The notes beneath the pieces are model-generated. The model was not told the DNA's origin and did no database searches. It saw only the letters and a list, made by a program, of their open reading frames with translations. From contig NZ_NXGA01000001.1 in NCBI RefSeq assembly GCF_002802965.1, forward strand, positions 376,975 to 440,974: DNA of 64,000 nt, in the 5' to 3' direction. The stretch comes from Sporolactobacillus pectinivorans. GTDB lineage: Bacteria > Bacillota > Bacilli > Bacillales > Sporolactobacillaceae. Shown in pieces: positions 1 to 12,011 of this stretch. The position numbers were made by a program, and so were the translations under genes. The stretch's first letter is position 1; each line of letters starts with the position of its first letter.

Positions 1-1368
<1,368 letters not shown>

Positions 1369-1521
1369 ACTCTTCCAGGAAGCCGAAGCTTCCGCTTGTT
1401 TCTTTTTCGTTCTGTCGATCCTCAGCAAAAATTTTGAATTGACTTAAGGGTTTCACCCTTTAAATCACGCTTGGCTTTTGTTCAGTTTTCAAGGAACATT
1501 CCGCATCGCTTCTCTGAGCGA
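1369..1521 (-). other. rRNA operon leader with boxA-like antitermination sequence
   Basis: This is the transcribed leader between the proximal rrn promoter and 16S. At 1479-1500 the minus strand reads TTCCTTGAAAACTGAACAAA, which resembles the boxA/leader motif of Bacillus rRNA operons. A short hairpin (AAGCGGAAGCTTC... region, about 1380-1400) lies just before the mature 16S 5' end and is probably part of the processing stem. Confidence 0.6.
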
Positions 1522-1528
1522 CTTATCT

Positions 1529-1557
1529 ATTCTATCAATAAAAGTTTTCTTTGTCAA
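1529..1557 (-). promoter_or_regulatory. rrn promoter P2 (sigma-A)
   Basis: On the minus strand, -35 TTGACA (1552-1557), a 17-base spacer and -10 TAGAAT (1529-1534), preceded by an A/T-rich UP-like tract. Near-consensus and about 160 bases before 16S. Confidence 0.88.
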
Positions 1558-1692
1558 TAAAAAAATGACAAACGAAAACATTGCCGGTAACAGACTGGCG
1601 ATACCTGCTTAGCGGAAAGCAGTTTTACTCCAAAATGCTTTTCTGCTTAACTTGCCATCTGCACAAAGACAAGCTCTTCAGCAACATTAAAG

Positions 1693-1721
1693 ATATTATC
1701 AGCATTCCTCCGTTTTGTCAA
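1693..1721 (-). promoter_or_regulatory. rrn promoter P1 (sigma-A), upstream tandem copy
   Basis: On the minus strand, -35 TTGACA (1716-1721), a 17-base spacer and -10 TAATAT (1693-1698). With the promoter at 1529-1557 this forms the tandem pair usual for Bacillus rRNA operons. Confidence 0.75.
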
Positions 1722-1778
1722 TGGGGCAAAGCACTGCAAAATTCATCGACAGCCGCTGCTGTATTTTCGTCACCCTAT

Positions 1779-2090
1779 TAGAGTCTGTTCAAAAAGGCGA
1801 CGAAGGAGGATGGTTGCAGGCTAAAACCGCAACATCGTGTTGCATCGCCTCATTCATGACCATCGGAAGGTCGAGACGGCGAAGTCCCAAGGATCGGAGC
1901 GTAGATTGACGCTACGTGAACGGGCAAAGGATGTGCTGACTTCTGCGTTGTACGCTGGCGCACTTCCGCAGGATACGGTGCCTTTTGCGTTGTAAGCAGG
2001 ATGTGTACGTATTTAGCGAAAGATCCTTTCAACTAAAGCGGGCGTTGAGATTCGCCGCTGATCATTCGGTGATTTTTCGAACAACTTCTA
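1779..2090 (+). repeat. Dispersed intergenic repeat, copy A (about 310 bp)
   Basis: Begins TTAGAGTCTGTTCAAAAAGG and ends with ATTCGCCGCTGATCATTCGG followed by a GAACAACTTCT-like end that is an imperfect inverse of the start. The internal palindrome GCAACATCGTGTTGC lies near 1830. A shorter, inverted relative lies at 36541-36765: it shares both ends, the palindrome, GGAAGGTCGAG and CGGAGCGTAGA. No coding frame is convincing. Probably a MITE-like, non-autonomous element. Confidence 0.7.
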
Positions 2091-2106
2091 TATAAAAAAG
2101 CATAAT

Positions 2107-2152
2107 TAAAAAGCTGCTCCCATCGGCCCAGTATCCGGCAGGAAACAGCTTT
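2107..2152 (-). terminator. Rho-independent terminator after lysS
   Basis: The minus strand forms AAAGCTGTTTCC / GGGAGCAGCTTT (with G-U pairs) around a GC-rich loop, followed by a T run. It starts just after the lysS stop codon. Confidence 0.75.
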
Positions 2153-2164
2153 CATAGATCACTT

Positions 2165-3679
<1,515 letters not shown>

Positions 3680-3819
3680 TCATTTCTTGCTGTACCGTGG
3701 CCTCTCCGGTTGATACAGCTTTAGCCAGCAATGCGGCCGTTGGATGAGGCCGGCAGCTGGCAAACTTTTTTTGCAACAAGTTTCTTCTTGACGATGCAGA
3801 TTATTTATTAGATCATAAA

Positions 3820-3850
3820 TAAAACTGCCAGTAACACCACCGGCAGTTTG
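3820..3850 (-). terminator. Terminator between dusB and lysS
   Basis: The minus strand reads AAACTGCC, a 12-base loop, GGCAGTTT and then TATTTAT. It implies that lysS also has a promoter of its own in 3662-3820, which I could not identify with confidence. Confidence 0.75.
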
Positions 3851-3887
3851 ATATCTATCAAAATTATAGAGAATTTCAGAATTACTG

Positions 3888-4886
3888 TCAACTTTGTCCG
3901 GCTGATGCCAATTCTTCCTCTGACTCCCGCGCATATTGCTTCAGCAGTCTGTGCAACTCATCAGCACCATTGCAAACATTGATTTTCTTTCTGACCTCAT
4001 TTCCACCGCGCAGTCCTTTAACGTACCAGGCAGCATGCTTTCTCATTTCTAGAGCAGCAAGATGTTCTCCTTTTAATTTGATCAGCTGGTCAAAATGAAA
4101 AAGGCAGACATCTATTTTTTCCTTCGCTGTTGGTTCCGGACATAGTATGCCGCTTTCCAAATATTTCACCGTACGATAGAGCATCCACGGATTCCCGAGC
4201 GCACCCCGGCCAATCATCACGCCATCCGCTCCCGTTGTTTCCAGCATGCGTTTGGCATCCTGAGGCGTCTGGACATCGCCGTTTCCAATCACCGGAATGC
4301 CAACGGATTCCTTGACTTGGCGGATAATATCCCAATCGGCATTCCCTTCGTACATTTGTACTCTCGTCCTGCCGTGAAGAGCAACAGCCCGCCCGCCGGC
4401 TCTTTCTACAGCCTGTGCATTACGGACGGCAAAGATATGATCGTCATCCCAACCCTTGCGCATTTTGACCGTAACCGGCTTGTCCACGGCGTCAACGACA
4501 GCTGCAACCATTTCATAAATTTTGTCCGGATCAAGCAGCCATTTGGAACCGGCATCGCACTTAGTCACTTTCGGAACCGGGCAGCCCATATTGATATCAA
4601 TAATATCGGCATTTGTATTTTTGTCGACATACTTTGCCGCCTGAACAAGTGTTTCTCTCGAACCACCGAAAATCTGTAGGCTGAGTGGTTTCTCGCGATC
4701 ATCAACATACAGCATGTTCATAGTTTTTTTATTGTGATGAATGATTCCCCTGTCAGCCACCATTTCAGCACAGACCAAACCTGCCCCGAAACGTTTGGCA
4801 ATCAACCGGAACGCAGAATTGCAGACCCCGGCCATCGGTGCAAGAACCACTCTGTTTTTCAATTCTACTGATCCTATTTTAAGCAT
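3888..4886 (-). CDS. dusB: tRNA-dihydrouridine synthase B
   Basis: FMN- and NADPH-dependent enzyme that reduces uridine to dihydrouridine in the tRNA D-loop. The 332-residue TIM-barrel protein shows family landmarks in order: LAPMAGVCNSAFR (about residues 16-28), the INMGCPVPKV segment with the catalytic cysteine (about 100), MRKGWDDDH (about 143), ALHGRTR (about 169) and the phosphate-binding GNGDV and IGRGALGNPW stretches. The ATG is preceded by TGAGGTG. It lies downstream of the yazB-like gene in the folate cluster, exactly as yacF does in B. subtilis. A terminator follows at 3820-3850. Confidence 0.95.
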   Translation of the reverse strand: MLKIGSVELKNRVVLAPMAGVCNSAFRLIAKRFGAGLVCAEMVADRGIIHHNKKTMNMLYVDDREKPLSLQIFGGSRETLVQAAKYVDKNTNADIIDINMGCPVPKVTKCDAGSKWLLDPDKIYEMVAAVVDAVDKPVTVKMRKGWDDDHIFAVRNAQAVERAGGRAVALHGRTRVQMYEGNADWDIIRQVKESVGIPVIGNGDVQTPQDAKRMLETTGADGVMIGRGALGNPWMLYRTVKYLESGILCPEPTAKEKIDVCLFHFDQLIKLKGEHLAALEMRKHAAWYVKGLRGGNEVRKKINVCNGADELHRLLKQYARESEEELASAGQS

Positions 4887-4953
4887 GAGAGCACCTCATT
4901 ATTTCAATTCATCTGTATTCGGAAATGGTTAACTATCAAAAGATGTGATGCAA

Positions 4954-5157
4954 TTATAAATTTCTCATTTCCTTGACAGATATGCTCAGTTTATCACAAA
5001 TTTTTTCAACAAGCTCTGCTGAAGGTTCTCGATTTTCTCTTTCGATTTCACCGAGAAAAGACAGCGAGATCTCTAGTTCTCGGGCCAATTCAATTTGCGT
5101 GTAGCCTTTCAATTTTCGAAAAGCCCGAATCTTCCTTCCCCATTGTTCTTTTTCCAT
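4954..5157 (-). CDS. yazB: Small XRE-family helix-turn-helix regulator (YazB-like)
   Basis: A 67-residue protein that is essentially one helix-turn-helix domain of the Cro/C1 (XRE) type: IRAFRKLKGYTQIELARELEISLSFLGEIERENREPS covers helices 1-4, with TQIELARELEIS as the HTH core. Position between folK and dusB identifies it as the YazB counterpart; its target is unknown. Its start overlaps the end of folBK by 49 bases in a different frame, so it is translated from inside the folBK message. The upstream GAAGGTAGGA-like purine tract within folBK is a weak ribosome site. Confidence 0.85.
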   Translation of the reverse strand: MEKEQWGRKIRAFRKLKGYTQIELARELEISLSFLGEIERENREPSAELVEKICDKLSISVKEMRNL

Positions 5158-5990
5158 AATCTTACTCCCTCTTCTGCATTAAGACTCTGCCAAAGCTCGA
5201 TCACTGAGCGATTCATGCCTGGAACAATAACATGCGGGGCAATTTCGGAAAGAGGTTTTAGGACAAATGCACGACGGGGAATTTCCGGGTGTGGCAGGGA
5301 GAGTTTCTCCGTATTTATTCTGCACTGATTAAAGAGCAGTATATCGAGATCGATGGTTCTCGGACCCCAATGAATTTCACGCTTCCTCATCAGTGATTTT
5401 TCAATGCGCTGAATTTCTTCAAGCAAAGCCTGGGGCGGAAGCAGCGTCTCTATCTGTACCGCCATATTTAAAAATTTATCTTGCCCTACCGGCCCGTAAG
5501 GATCCGTTTCATAGATCGAGGAACAGCGGTCCAGCCGTACGCTGTTTATTTCGCTTAGTGCTATCAGAGCCTTTTTCAAAAAGTCTTCACGATCGCTGAT
5601 GTTGGATCCCAGACCTAGGTAGGCCATTGAACGTTTACGTTCGATTTCCACGCCTACCGATTCATAGTGGCCGGCAATCGGCGGATCGGGTTTGGTCACC
5701 CGGATCCGGCAGGAAGCAGCCTGGGGAAAAGTTTTCAGGAGCCGCTCTGAGATGCGTTCGGCAACTGCTTCAATCAGTACGCAGGCAGGACCTTCAACAA
5801 TTTTTCCGACCAGGTTGTAAACTTCCGCATAATCGACCGTCCGTTCGAGGTTGTCCGAGACGCCGGCCGCGTAAAGATCTGTATCCAACTCTACATCAAC
5901 AATAAAACGCTGGCCTATCTTATTTTCTTCCGGCAAGGCGCCATGATAGCCATAAAAGCTCATTCTCTTCAAAATGATTTTATCAGCCAC
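5109..5990 (-). CDS. folBK: Bifunctional dihydroneopterin aldolase / HPPK fusion (FolB-FolK)
   Basis: Catalyses two consecutive folate steps: dihydroneopterin to 6-hydroxymethyl-dihydropterin (FolB part) and its pyrophosphorylation with ATP (FolK part). Residues 1-119 are FolB (FYGYHGALPEENKIGQRF; RVTKPDPPIAGHYESVGVEIER with the catalytic-type lysine). Residues from about 122 on are FolK (AYLGLGSNISDRE; the HPPK signature GPRTIDLDILLF at about 209-220 with its two aspartates). In B. subtilis these are two genes; here the frame is continuous and no ribosome site precedes the internal methionine, so it is a true fusion. Overlaps folP by 8 bases and yazB by 49. Confidence 0.93.
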   Translation of the reverse strand: MADKIILKRMSFYGYHGALPEENKIGQRFIVDVELDTDLYAAGVSDNLERTVDYAEVYNLVGKIVEGPACVLIEAVAERISERLLKTFPQAASCRIRVTKPDPPIAGHYESVGVEIERKRSMAYLGLGSNISDREDFLKKALIALSEINSVRLDRCSSIYETDPYGPVGQDKFLNMAVQIETLLPPQALLEEIQRIEKSLMRKREIHWGPRTIDLDILLFNQCRINTEKLSLPHPEIPRRAFVLKPLSEIAPHVIVPGMNRSVIELWQSLNAEEGVRLWKKNNGEGRFGLFEN

Positions 5991-6840
5991 GGTGATCCTC
6001 CTGAAGCATCGTGTCCATCATCCTCGCCATCTGTGCGATTGGTTTGACATCGTGAACCCGCATAATCTGGCACCCCTTTGCAATAGCCAGACAGACGGTC
6101 GCGCCCGTACCTTCCACACGCTTGTCAACCGTCACATGGAGTGTTTTGCCAATGAACCCCTTCCTTGAAGTACCCAGCAAAATCGGATAACCCAGTTCAT
6201 GAAAAGCTTCAATGTGATTCATAACGATTAGATTTTGTTCGTAATCCTTCGCAAATCCGATACCTGGATCAAGAATAATATTTTCAGGCGCAACTCCGGC
6301 ATCAAGTGCCAAATTAATGCTAACCTGAAGATCCGTCTTCATATCTTCGATGATGTCCCGATAGTGATTATTGTCCCGATTGTGCATTAGAATGATTGGG
6401 GCGTTGTATTCGGCGGCGGTTGCAGCCATCTCCGTATCGGCTTTTGCGCCCCAGACATCATTAATAATGTCCGCTCCTGCATCCAATGCCTGTCGGGCTG
6501 TTTCTGCTTTATAGGTGTCAACCGAGATCGGAATATCCGTATGCTGTCTTATCGCTCGAATCATCGGCACGATCCGCTCAACTTCATCCTTCACCGACAA
6601 CGGTGTATAACCCGGCCGTGTGGATTCGCCCCCGACATCGATCATATCTGCACCATCCTGCTCCATTTCCAGTGCGTGCTCTACTGCCAGATCAATCTTG
6701 TTAAATTTTCCACCATCCGAAAAGGAGTCCGGCGTGACATTTAAAATACCCATAATCACCGTTTTCACCTGATAATCAATGACCTTTTTTCTTGTTTTTA
6801 ATAAATGATAGGGTGAAACCTGAAAGGAACATGCAGGCAA
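5983..6840 (-). CDS. folP: Dihydropteroate synthase
   Basis: Condenses 6-hydroxymethyl-dihydropterin pyrophosphate with p-aminobenzoate; the target of sulfonamides. The 285-residue TIM barrel contains MGILNVTPDSFSDGG (about residues 30-44), DVGGESTRPG (about 69) and DPGIGFAKD (about 197), all substrate-binding loops of the family. The start is a TTG at 6838-6840 with GGGAGG 7 bases upstream; no better start exists before the conserved region. In B. subtilis pabB, pabA and pabC precede this gene; here cysK does, so p-aminobenzoate must be made from genes elsewhere or taken up. Confidence 0.95.
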   Translation of the reverse strand: MPACSFQVSPYHLLKTRKKVIDYQVKTVIMGILNVTPDSFSDGGKFNKIDLAVEHALEMEQDGADMIDVGGESTRPGYTPLSVKDEVERIVPMIRAIRQHTDIPISVDTYKAETARQALDAGADIINDVWGAKADTEMAATAAEYNAPIILMHNRDNNHYRDIIEDMKTDLQVSINLALDAGVAPENIILDPGIGFAKDYEQNLIVMNHIEAFHELGYPILLGTSRKGFIGKTLHVTVDKRVEGTGATVCLAIAKGCQIMRVHDVKPIAQMARMMDTMLQEDHRG

Positions 6841-6965
6841 TTCAAATCCTCCCTTACAAAGCTAATTCATCTTAACGTTGATAAAAACAGTATAGCACAG
6901 CGTCCCGTTTCCTCAGCCGTAAAATTTTCTGACGCAAGCCAAACCCGGTGCGCTGGACATACACA

Positions 6966-6993
6966 AAAGAGGACCCGCAGTCCCGGTCCTCTT
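6966..6993 (-). terminator. Terminator after cysK
   Basis: An 8-bp perfect stem (AGAGGACC / GGTCCTCT) with a 9-base loop, followed on the minus strand by TTTTGT. It separates cysK from the folate operon. Confidence 0.8.
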
Positions 6994-7039
6994 CCTGAAT
7001 CAACTTCACATTGTTACCTATTGTTACCTGATCAGCCGC

Positions 7040-7960
7040 TCAGTCTTCGGCCTGATACAGTGGTGTACTCAGATATCTTTCCCCGTTATCCGGTACGACC
7101 ACAACGACTTTCTTTCCTTTTCCCAGCTGTTTTGCGACCTGTACACCGGCATAAATGGCAGCTCCACCGGAAATGCCGGACAAAACGCCTTCTTTTTTGC
7201 CCGCAAGGCGCGCATATTCGAAAGCCTGTTCATTCGAAACATCAATCACTTCGTCATATATTTCAGTGTTCAGCGTATCCGGGATGAAGCCGGTACCGAT
7301 CCCCTGGATCTTGTGCGGTCCGCCTTTTCCGCCATTCAGCACAGGTGAATCCTTAGGTTCAACCGCAAAAATTTTAATATCTTTGAACTTTTCCTTGAGC
7401 GCTTTCCCTGTCCCGCTCAACGTTCCGCCGGTACCGACGCCGGCTACAAAAGCATCGAGGGAATCAAAAGCAGCAGCTATTTCTTTTCCTGTTGTCAGAT
7501 AGTGAATCTGCGGATTTGCCGGGTTTTTGAATTGCTGCGGCAAAAAATAGCCTTTTTCTTCTGCCAGTTCCTGAGCTTTAGCGATGGATCCCTTGATCGC
7601 CTGGGCACCTGGTGTCAGAATGACTTCCGCGCCGTATGCTTTGAAAAGTTTGCGCCGCTCAATGCTCATCGTTTCCGGCATCACAAGTATCGCTCTATAG
7701 CCTTTGACCGCAGCAACAAGTGCCAAGCCTATCCCCGTATTACCGCTTGTCGGTTCAATGATCGTATCATTCGGCTTCAGTTTCCCGTCTTTTTCTGCAG
7801 CTTCAATCATGGCGAGCGCAATCCTATCTTTGACACTGCTCCCGGGATTGAAGTATTCGAGTTTCGCATAAAGCTCCGCATCATTTTCTTCCGTCAGGTG
7901 ATTCAAACGGACAATCGGTGTATTCCCGATTAATTCAGTAACTGAGTTAGCAACCGTCAT
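7040..7960 (-). CDS. cysK: Cysteine synthase A (O-acetylserine sulfhydrylase)
   Basis: PLP enzyme that makes cysteine from O-acetylserine and sulfide. The 306-residue product has the PLP lysine in [11 protein letters not shown] (K44), the substrate loop [11 protein letters not shown] (about 69-79), the GTGGT phosphate-binding loop and the C-terminal [16 protein letters not shown] precedes the ATG. It has its own sigma-A promoter at 8015-8043 and its own terminator at 6966-6993, so it is monocistronic. In B. subtilis the cysK product also binds the CymR regulator; no CymR site was recognised here. Confidence 0.95.
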   Translation of the reverse strand: MTVANSVTELIGNTPIVRLNHLTEENDAELYAKLEYFNPGSSVKDRIALAMIEAAEKDGKLKPNDTIIEPTSGNTGIGLALVAAVKGYRAILVMPETMSIERRKLFKAYGAEVILTPGAQAIKGSIAKAQELAEEKGYFLPQQFKNPANPQIHYLTTGKEIAAAFDSLDAFVAGVGTGGTLSGTGKALKEKFKDIKIFAVEPKDSPVLNGGKGGPHKIQGIGTGFIPDTLNTEIYDEVIDVSNEQAFEYARLAGKKEGVLSGISGGAAIYAGVQVAKQLGKGKKVVVVVPDNGERYLSTPLYQAED

Positions 7961-8014
7961 GTGCTCGCTCCCCTTTAATTAAAAATCGTAGTAATCATGT
8001 ATGATTTATATATT

Positions 8015-8043
8015 ATAGTATCAATATTCTTTTTTCTCGTCAA
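8015..8043 (-). promoter_or_regulatory. cysK promoter (sigma-A)
   Basis: Minus strand: -35 TTGACG (8038-8043), 17-base spacer, -10 TACTAT (8015-8020), in a very A/T-rich stretch. About 55 bases before the cysK start. Confidence 0.6.
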
Positions 8044-8079
8044 TTTTGGAGAAAATAAAAAGGTCAGCGGCAGGCCGAA

Positions 8080-8949
8080 CTACTTCAGCATGGCCTCTAA
8101 TTCTTCTTCGGAAAAATGATAACTGTTTTTGCAGAAGCGACAGACAGCATCCGCTCCTTGATCCTCTCTGATCATCGTCTGAATCTCCTGAATGCCCAGT
8201 CCGGCAATTGAATGGCCAAATTTTTCTTTTGTGCATGTGCATTTAAAATGGACCGGTGCGTGTTCAAGAACCTGATAATCGTGATCCGGAAACAGATCTT
8301 CAAGCAGGTTATCCGCTGTACGGCCTTCATCAATCAGCCTGGAAATCGGCGGAATTTCGTTCAGGTGCTTCTCTACCTTCCCGATCACGGATTCCGGTGC
8401 TCCCGGAAGGACCTGTATCAGAAATCCTCCTGCCGCCTTGACCGAGTGGTCGGGATTGACCAGCACACCAACACCGACAGCTGAAGGGATCTGTTCAGAT
8501 CTTGCAAAGTAATAGGTAAAATCATCGCCTATTTCACCGGAAACGAGCGGCACACGTCCAGTAAAGTTTTCCTTGAGACCAAGATCCCTGACAACGCTTA
8601 GAAAACCTTTTGATCCGACAGCCCGCGCAACATCCAGTTTACCTTTTTGATTGAGATCAAAATGAACCTCGGGATTTGTTACATAGCCGCGCACATTTCC
8701 TTGTGTATCCGCGTCGGCAACGATCACTCCTATCGGTCCCTCGCCTTGCACCGTGACCGTTATTTTCTCGTCACCTTTCATTTGAACTCCCATCATCATC
8801 GTTGCCGTCATCGTCCTGCCAATCGCGGCGGTCGCAGTTGGCCAAGTCCGGTGTCTTCGCTGCGCTTCACTCACGGTATCTGTTGTTACCGCTGTAATGA
8901 CTCTTAATGTTTTATTGCAGGCGAGAGCCCTGACAAAATAATCACTCAT
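8080..8949 (-). CDS. hslO: Redox-regulated chaperone Hsp33
   Basis: Holdase chaperone activated by oxidative unfolding. The C-terminal zinc site is complete: CTC at about residues 237-239 and CRFC at 270-273 (four cysteines in the CxC...CxxC pattern). The N-terminal substrate-binding domain is typical ([37 protein letters not shown]). An in-frame GTG at 8953-8955 lies two codons upstream, but AAGGATG is spaced correctly for the ATG at 8947-8949, giving 289 residues. Follows coaX with a 25-base gap in the conserved ftsH-coaX-hslO order; yacD, next in B. subtilis, is absent. Confidence 0.95.
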   Translation of the reverse strand: MSDYFVRALACNKTLRVITAVTTDTVSEAQRRHRTWPTATAAIGRTMTATMMMGVQMKGDEKITVTVQGEGPIGVIVADADTQGNVRGYVTNPEVHFDLNQKGKLDVARAVGSKGFLSVVRDLGLKENFTGRVPLVSGEIGDDFTYYFARSEQIPSAVGVGVLVNPDHSVKAAGGFLIQVLPGAPESVIGKVEKHLNEIPPISRLIDEGRTADNLLEDLFPDHDYQVLEHAPVHFKCTCTKEKFGHSIAGLGIQEIQTMIREDQGADAVCRFCKNSYHFSEEELEAMLK

Positions 8950-8980
8950 TCGCACCCATCCTTACTCTTTTTCTTAGCAG

Positions 8981-9751
8981 TCACATATGCTGATTGCGCT
9001 GATAGATCAAATACAGCCCTTTTAGTGTCAGCAATTTGTCTACATGATCAATAGCATCTGTTTCTTTGGAAACCAATGTACATAATCCTCCCGTTGCCAC
9101 CACCACCGGTTCGGAACCTGACTGCCTTTTCATACGTGATACAATGCCCTCAACCTGGCCAACGTATCCGAAAAGGACGCCTGACTGCATGGCATGAATC
9201 GTATTGCGTCCAACAATATCCGGCGGTTTTGCAATTTCAATTCTCGGCAATTTGGAAGCTTTTTCATAAAGAGCCTCAGTGGAAATATTAATGCCAGGGG
9301 CAATGGCTCCGCCGATATAATCGGATCTCTCATCGATATAACAATAGGTAGTCGCGGTTCCAAAGTCGATTACGATGATCGGCGGCCGGTAATCATGGAT
9401 GGCTGCTACCGCGTTCACAATCCGGTCTGCACCGATTTCTCTTGGATTATCATATTTTAGATTTAATCCAGTTTTAATGCCCGGCCCAACGATCAGCGGG
9501 CTGACATGAAAATATTTCTCGCACATCCGTTCCAAGGCAAAAAGGAGCGACGGCACAACTGTGGAAATTGCCGCACCGCTGAAATCACTGAAAGACAAGC
9601 CGCTGTATTGCAATAAACTATTTACAACCATTGCAAACTCGTCTTCTGTTTTTTCACGATCTGTGGAAATCCTCCAATGGTATTCGAGCTTTCCGTTATT
9701 GAAAACGCCCATCATAATATTTGTATTACCGACGTCGCACACAAAAATCAA
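8981..9751 (-). CDS. coaX: Type III pantothenate kinase
   Basis: ATP-dependent phosphorylation of pantothenate, first step of coenzyme A synthesis. ASKHA-fold protein with the phosphate-1 motif DVGNTN near the N-terminus, [11 protein letters not shown] (about residue 100), [11 protein letters not shown] (about 120) and GGAIAPGI. The family normally begins MIFV.DVGNTN, which matches a TTG start at 9749-9751 giving 256 residues. An ATG five codons upstream (9764-9766) is possible, but the AGGAGG before it is 13 bases away and lies in a hairpin. Between ftsH and hslO, as in B. subtilis. Confidence 0.92.
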   Translation of the reverse strand: MIFVCDVGNTNIMMGVFNNGKLEYHWRISTDREKTEDEFAMVVNSLLQYSGLSFSDFSGAAISTVVPSLLFALERMCEKYFHVSPLIVGPGIKTGLNLKYDNPREIGADRIVNAVAAIHDYRPPIIVIDFGTATTYCYIDERSDYIGGAIAPGINISTEALYEKASKLPRIEIAKPPDIVGRNTIHAMQSGVLFGYVGQVEGIVSRMKRQSGSEPVVVATGGLCTLVSKETDAIDHVDKLLTLKGLYLIYQRNQHM

Positions 9752-9773
9752 AACGATCACCACCATTTAAAAA

Positions 9774-9810
9774 GAGACACCTCCTGTTTGGAAATGCCTC
9801 TCTCATTATA
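9774..9810 (-). promoter_or_regulatory. coaX extended -10 promoter and leader hairpin
   Basis: The minus strand has TGATATAAT (extended -10, TATAAT at 9805-9810) between ftsH and coaX. It is followed by an imperfect hairpin (GAGAGGCA... / ...TGTCTC) ending in TTTTT that buries AGGAGG. The hairpin could end ftsH transcripts or modulate coaX expression; both are inference. Confidence 0.4.
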
Positions 9811-9835
9811 TCATGATACATTCATTGAATGACTA

Positions 9836-11872
9836 TCAGAGTTTCCGGTCGTCCGGATGATTATTCCCGTCCTCTTCATTAGGTACACTGCTATCCTTTG
9901 GGAGGATGTTGACTTTGATATCAGTCGACGGATCAGAATCGGTACCTGCCGATGGCCGGGTATTCGGATTGGAAGACGAATCACTATTCGGTTCTTCTTT
10001 TTCCTGATCACCATTTTGATGACCATAACGGTTCTTGCTTGGTTCAATATATTTTCCTGTTTCATACAATGACTTGATCTGTCCCTCATCAAGTGTTTCA
10101 ACCTTAAGCAGTGTTTGGGCAATCAGTTCAAGTTTATCGCGGTGCTCCGTAAGCAGCTTCCTACAGCGGTCATACTGTTCCTTCACAATTTCCTGGACTT
10201 CGGAATCAATTTCGAAGGCGATTGTATCACTGTAGTTCTGCTCATTCTGCAAATCGCGGCCCAAAAAGACTTGCCCACCGTCATTATTTCCATACTGGAT
10301 AGGGCCCAACTTTTCACTCATACCGAATTCTGTAACCATTCGCCTGGCGATATTTGTGACACGCTGTAAATCATTGCTGGCACCCGTGGATATTTCACCG
10401 AAAATCACCTCTTCAGCGACACGGCCGCCGAGCAACCCGCAGATTTTCTCCTCAAGTTCGGGCTTAGTCATCATGCCGCGGTCTTCCTTAGGCAAAGACA
10501 CCGTATAGCCGCCCGCCTGGCCACGGGGAATGACTGTCACTTTATGAACCTCATCGGCACCGTTCAGGGCCAGACCAACGATCGTGTGCCCGGATTCATG
10601 GTAAGCAACAATGTTCTGTTCCTTTTTCGAAATGACACGCGACTTTTTGGCTACACCGGCAATGACGCGCTCAACTGCTTCGTCAATGTCTTCCATGGTG
10701 ATCACTTTTTTGTTCGCCCGGGCCGCAACCAGCGCGGCTTCGTTAAGCAGGTTTTCCAGATCGGCACCAGAGAAACCCGGCGTCAATTTTGCAACAGTCT
10801 TCAGATCAATATCTTTTGCCAGAGGCTTATTGCGCGCATGAACACGCAAAACAGCTTCGCGTCCGATAAGATCCGGGCGATTGACCGGAATCTGGCGGTC
10901 AAAACGCCCGGGTCGCAACAGCGCCGGATCCAGAATATCCGGACGGTTCGTTGCGGCAATGATAATAATACCCTCATTAGCTCCGAACCCATCCATTTCG
11001 ACAAGCAACTGGTTCAGGGTCTGCTCACGTTCATCATGGCCACCGCCCAGTCCAGCGCCACGCTGGCGGCCGACCGCATCAATTTCATCAATAAAAATGA
11101 TACATGGTGAATTCTTTTTTGCCTGATCGAAAAGATCGCGAACACGCGATGCACCGACACCGACAAACATTTCCACAAAATCCGACCCGCTGATTGAGAA
11201 GAATGGAACCCCTGCTTCTCCTGCAACAGCACGTGCAAGCAATGTTTTACCAGTACCTGGAGGGCCTTCAAGCAAAACACCTTTCGGAATTCTTGCTCCG
11301 AGAGCTACAAATTTCCTTGGATCCTTCAAAAAATCAACAATTTCCACAAGTTCCTGTTTTTCCTCATCGGCACCGGCGACATCTTTAAATGTAACTTTCT
11401 TTTTATCCTCGGAATAAAGTTTTGCTTTGCTTTTTCCAAAATTCATCACACGGCCACCGCCGCCCTGCGCCTGATTCAACAGGAAGAAAATCAGGAAGAA
11501 AATGATCGCAAACGGAACCAGCGAAGTAAGGAATGTAATCCATCCGCTCGTTTGCTGGGCAGGTTTGACATCGAGATTTAGCTTATGGTGCACCATATTC
11601 GTAACTTGGTTGACTGCCTGTTCGCTTGCCGGAATATACGTTTTAAATGTTGTGTTTGAATCATAACTCTTCAGTCGTCCGGTAACCGCATAAACACTTC
11701 CTTCAGGCTGAAGGACTGCTTGGTCCACCTGGCCAGCACTCAAATTCTTTTCAAAAGCCGTATAAGTCATCGGCCTGACGCTTTTATTGTTTTCAGTCAG
11801 CCAGCTGACAATGCCTATAATAACAACAAAAATAAACAAATATATAATGATGTTCTTAAAAAGTCGATTCAT
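9836..11872 (-). CDS. ftsH: ATP-dependent zinc metalloprotease FtsH
   Basis: Membrane-anchored hexameric AAA+ protease for membrane-protein quality control, needed in Bacillus for sporulation and stress. The order is: TM1 (about residues 7-25), extracytoplasmic domain, TM2 (about 112-133), AAA module with Walker A GPPGTGKT (203-210), Walker B IIFIDE (258-263) and arginine-finger region RPGRFDRQ, then the zinc protease HESGH (425-429). Length is 678 residues, with an acidic low-complexity tail ([15 protein letters not shown]) usual in Bacillus. GGGAGGAGGT precedes the ATG. Downstream of hpt in the conserved order. Confidence 0.98.
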   Translation of the reverse strand: MNRLFKNIIIYLFIFVVIIGIVSWLTENNKSVRPMTYTAFEKNLSAGQVDQAVLQPEGSVYAVTGRLKSYDSNTTFKTYIPASEQAVNQVTNMVHHKLNLDVKPAQQTSGWITFLTSLVPFAIIFFLIFFLLNQAQGGGGRVMNFGKSKAKLYSEDKKKVTFKDVAGADEEKQELVEIVDFLKDPRKFVALGARIPKGVLLEGPPGTGKTLLARAVAGEAGVPFFSISGSDFVEMFVGVGASRVRDLFDQAKKNSPCIIFIDEIDAVGRQRGAGLGGGHDEREQTLNQLLVEMDGFGANEGIIIIAATNRPDILDPALLRPGRFDRQIPVNRPDLIGREAVLRVHARNKPLAKDIDLKTVAKLTPGFSGADLENLLNEAALVAARANKKVITMEDIDEAVERVIAGVAKKSRVISKKEQNIVAYHESGHTIVGLALNGADEVHKVTVIPRGQAGGYTVSLPKEDRGMMTKPELEEKICGLLGGRVAEEVIFGEISTGASNDLQRVTNIARRMVTEFGMSEKLGPIQYGNNDGGQVFLGRDLQNEQNYSDTIAFEIDSEVQEIVKEQYDRCRKLLTEHRDKLELIAQTLLKVETLDEGQIKSLYETGKYIEPSKNRYGHQNGDQEKEEPNSDSSSNPNTRPSAGTDSDPSTDIKVNILPKDSSVPNEEDGNNHPDDRKL

Positions 11873-12011
11873 GCCTTACCTCCTCCCGCTCTAACAAAAC
11901 CATATTTTATAGTACCACATACAACTGGACGGCCTCAAGAAAACAACCCATTACAACCTCAAAAAATATCTGCCGGAATATCCGAAACAGCAGCCGGTTC
12001 CCGCACCGGTT

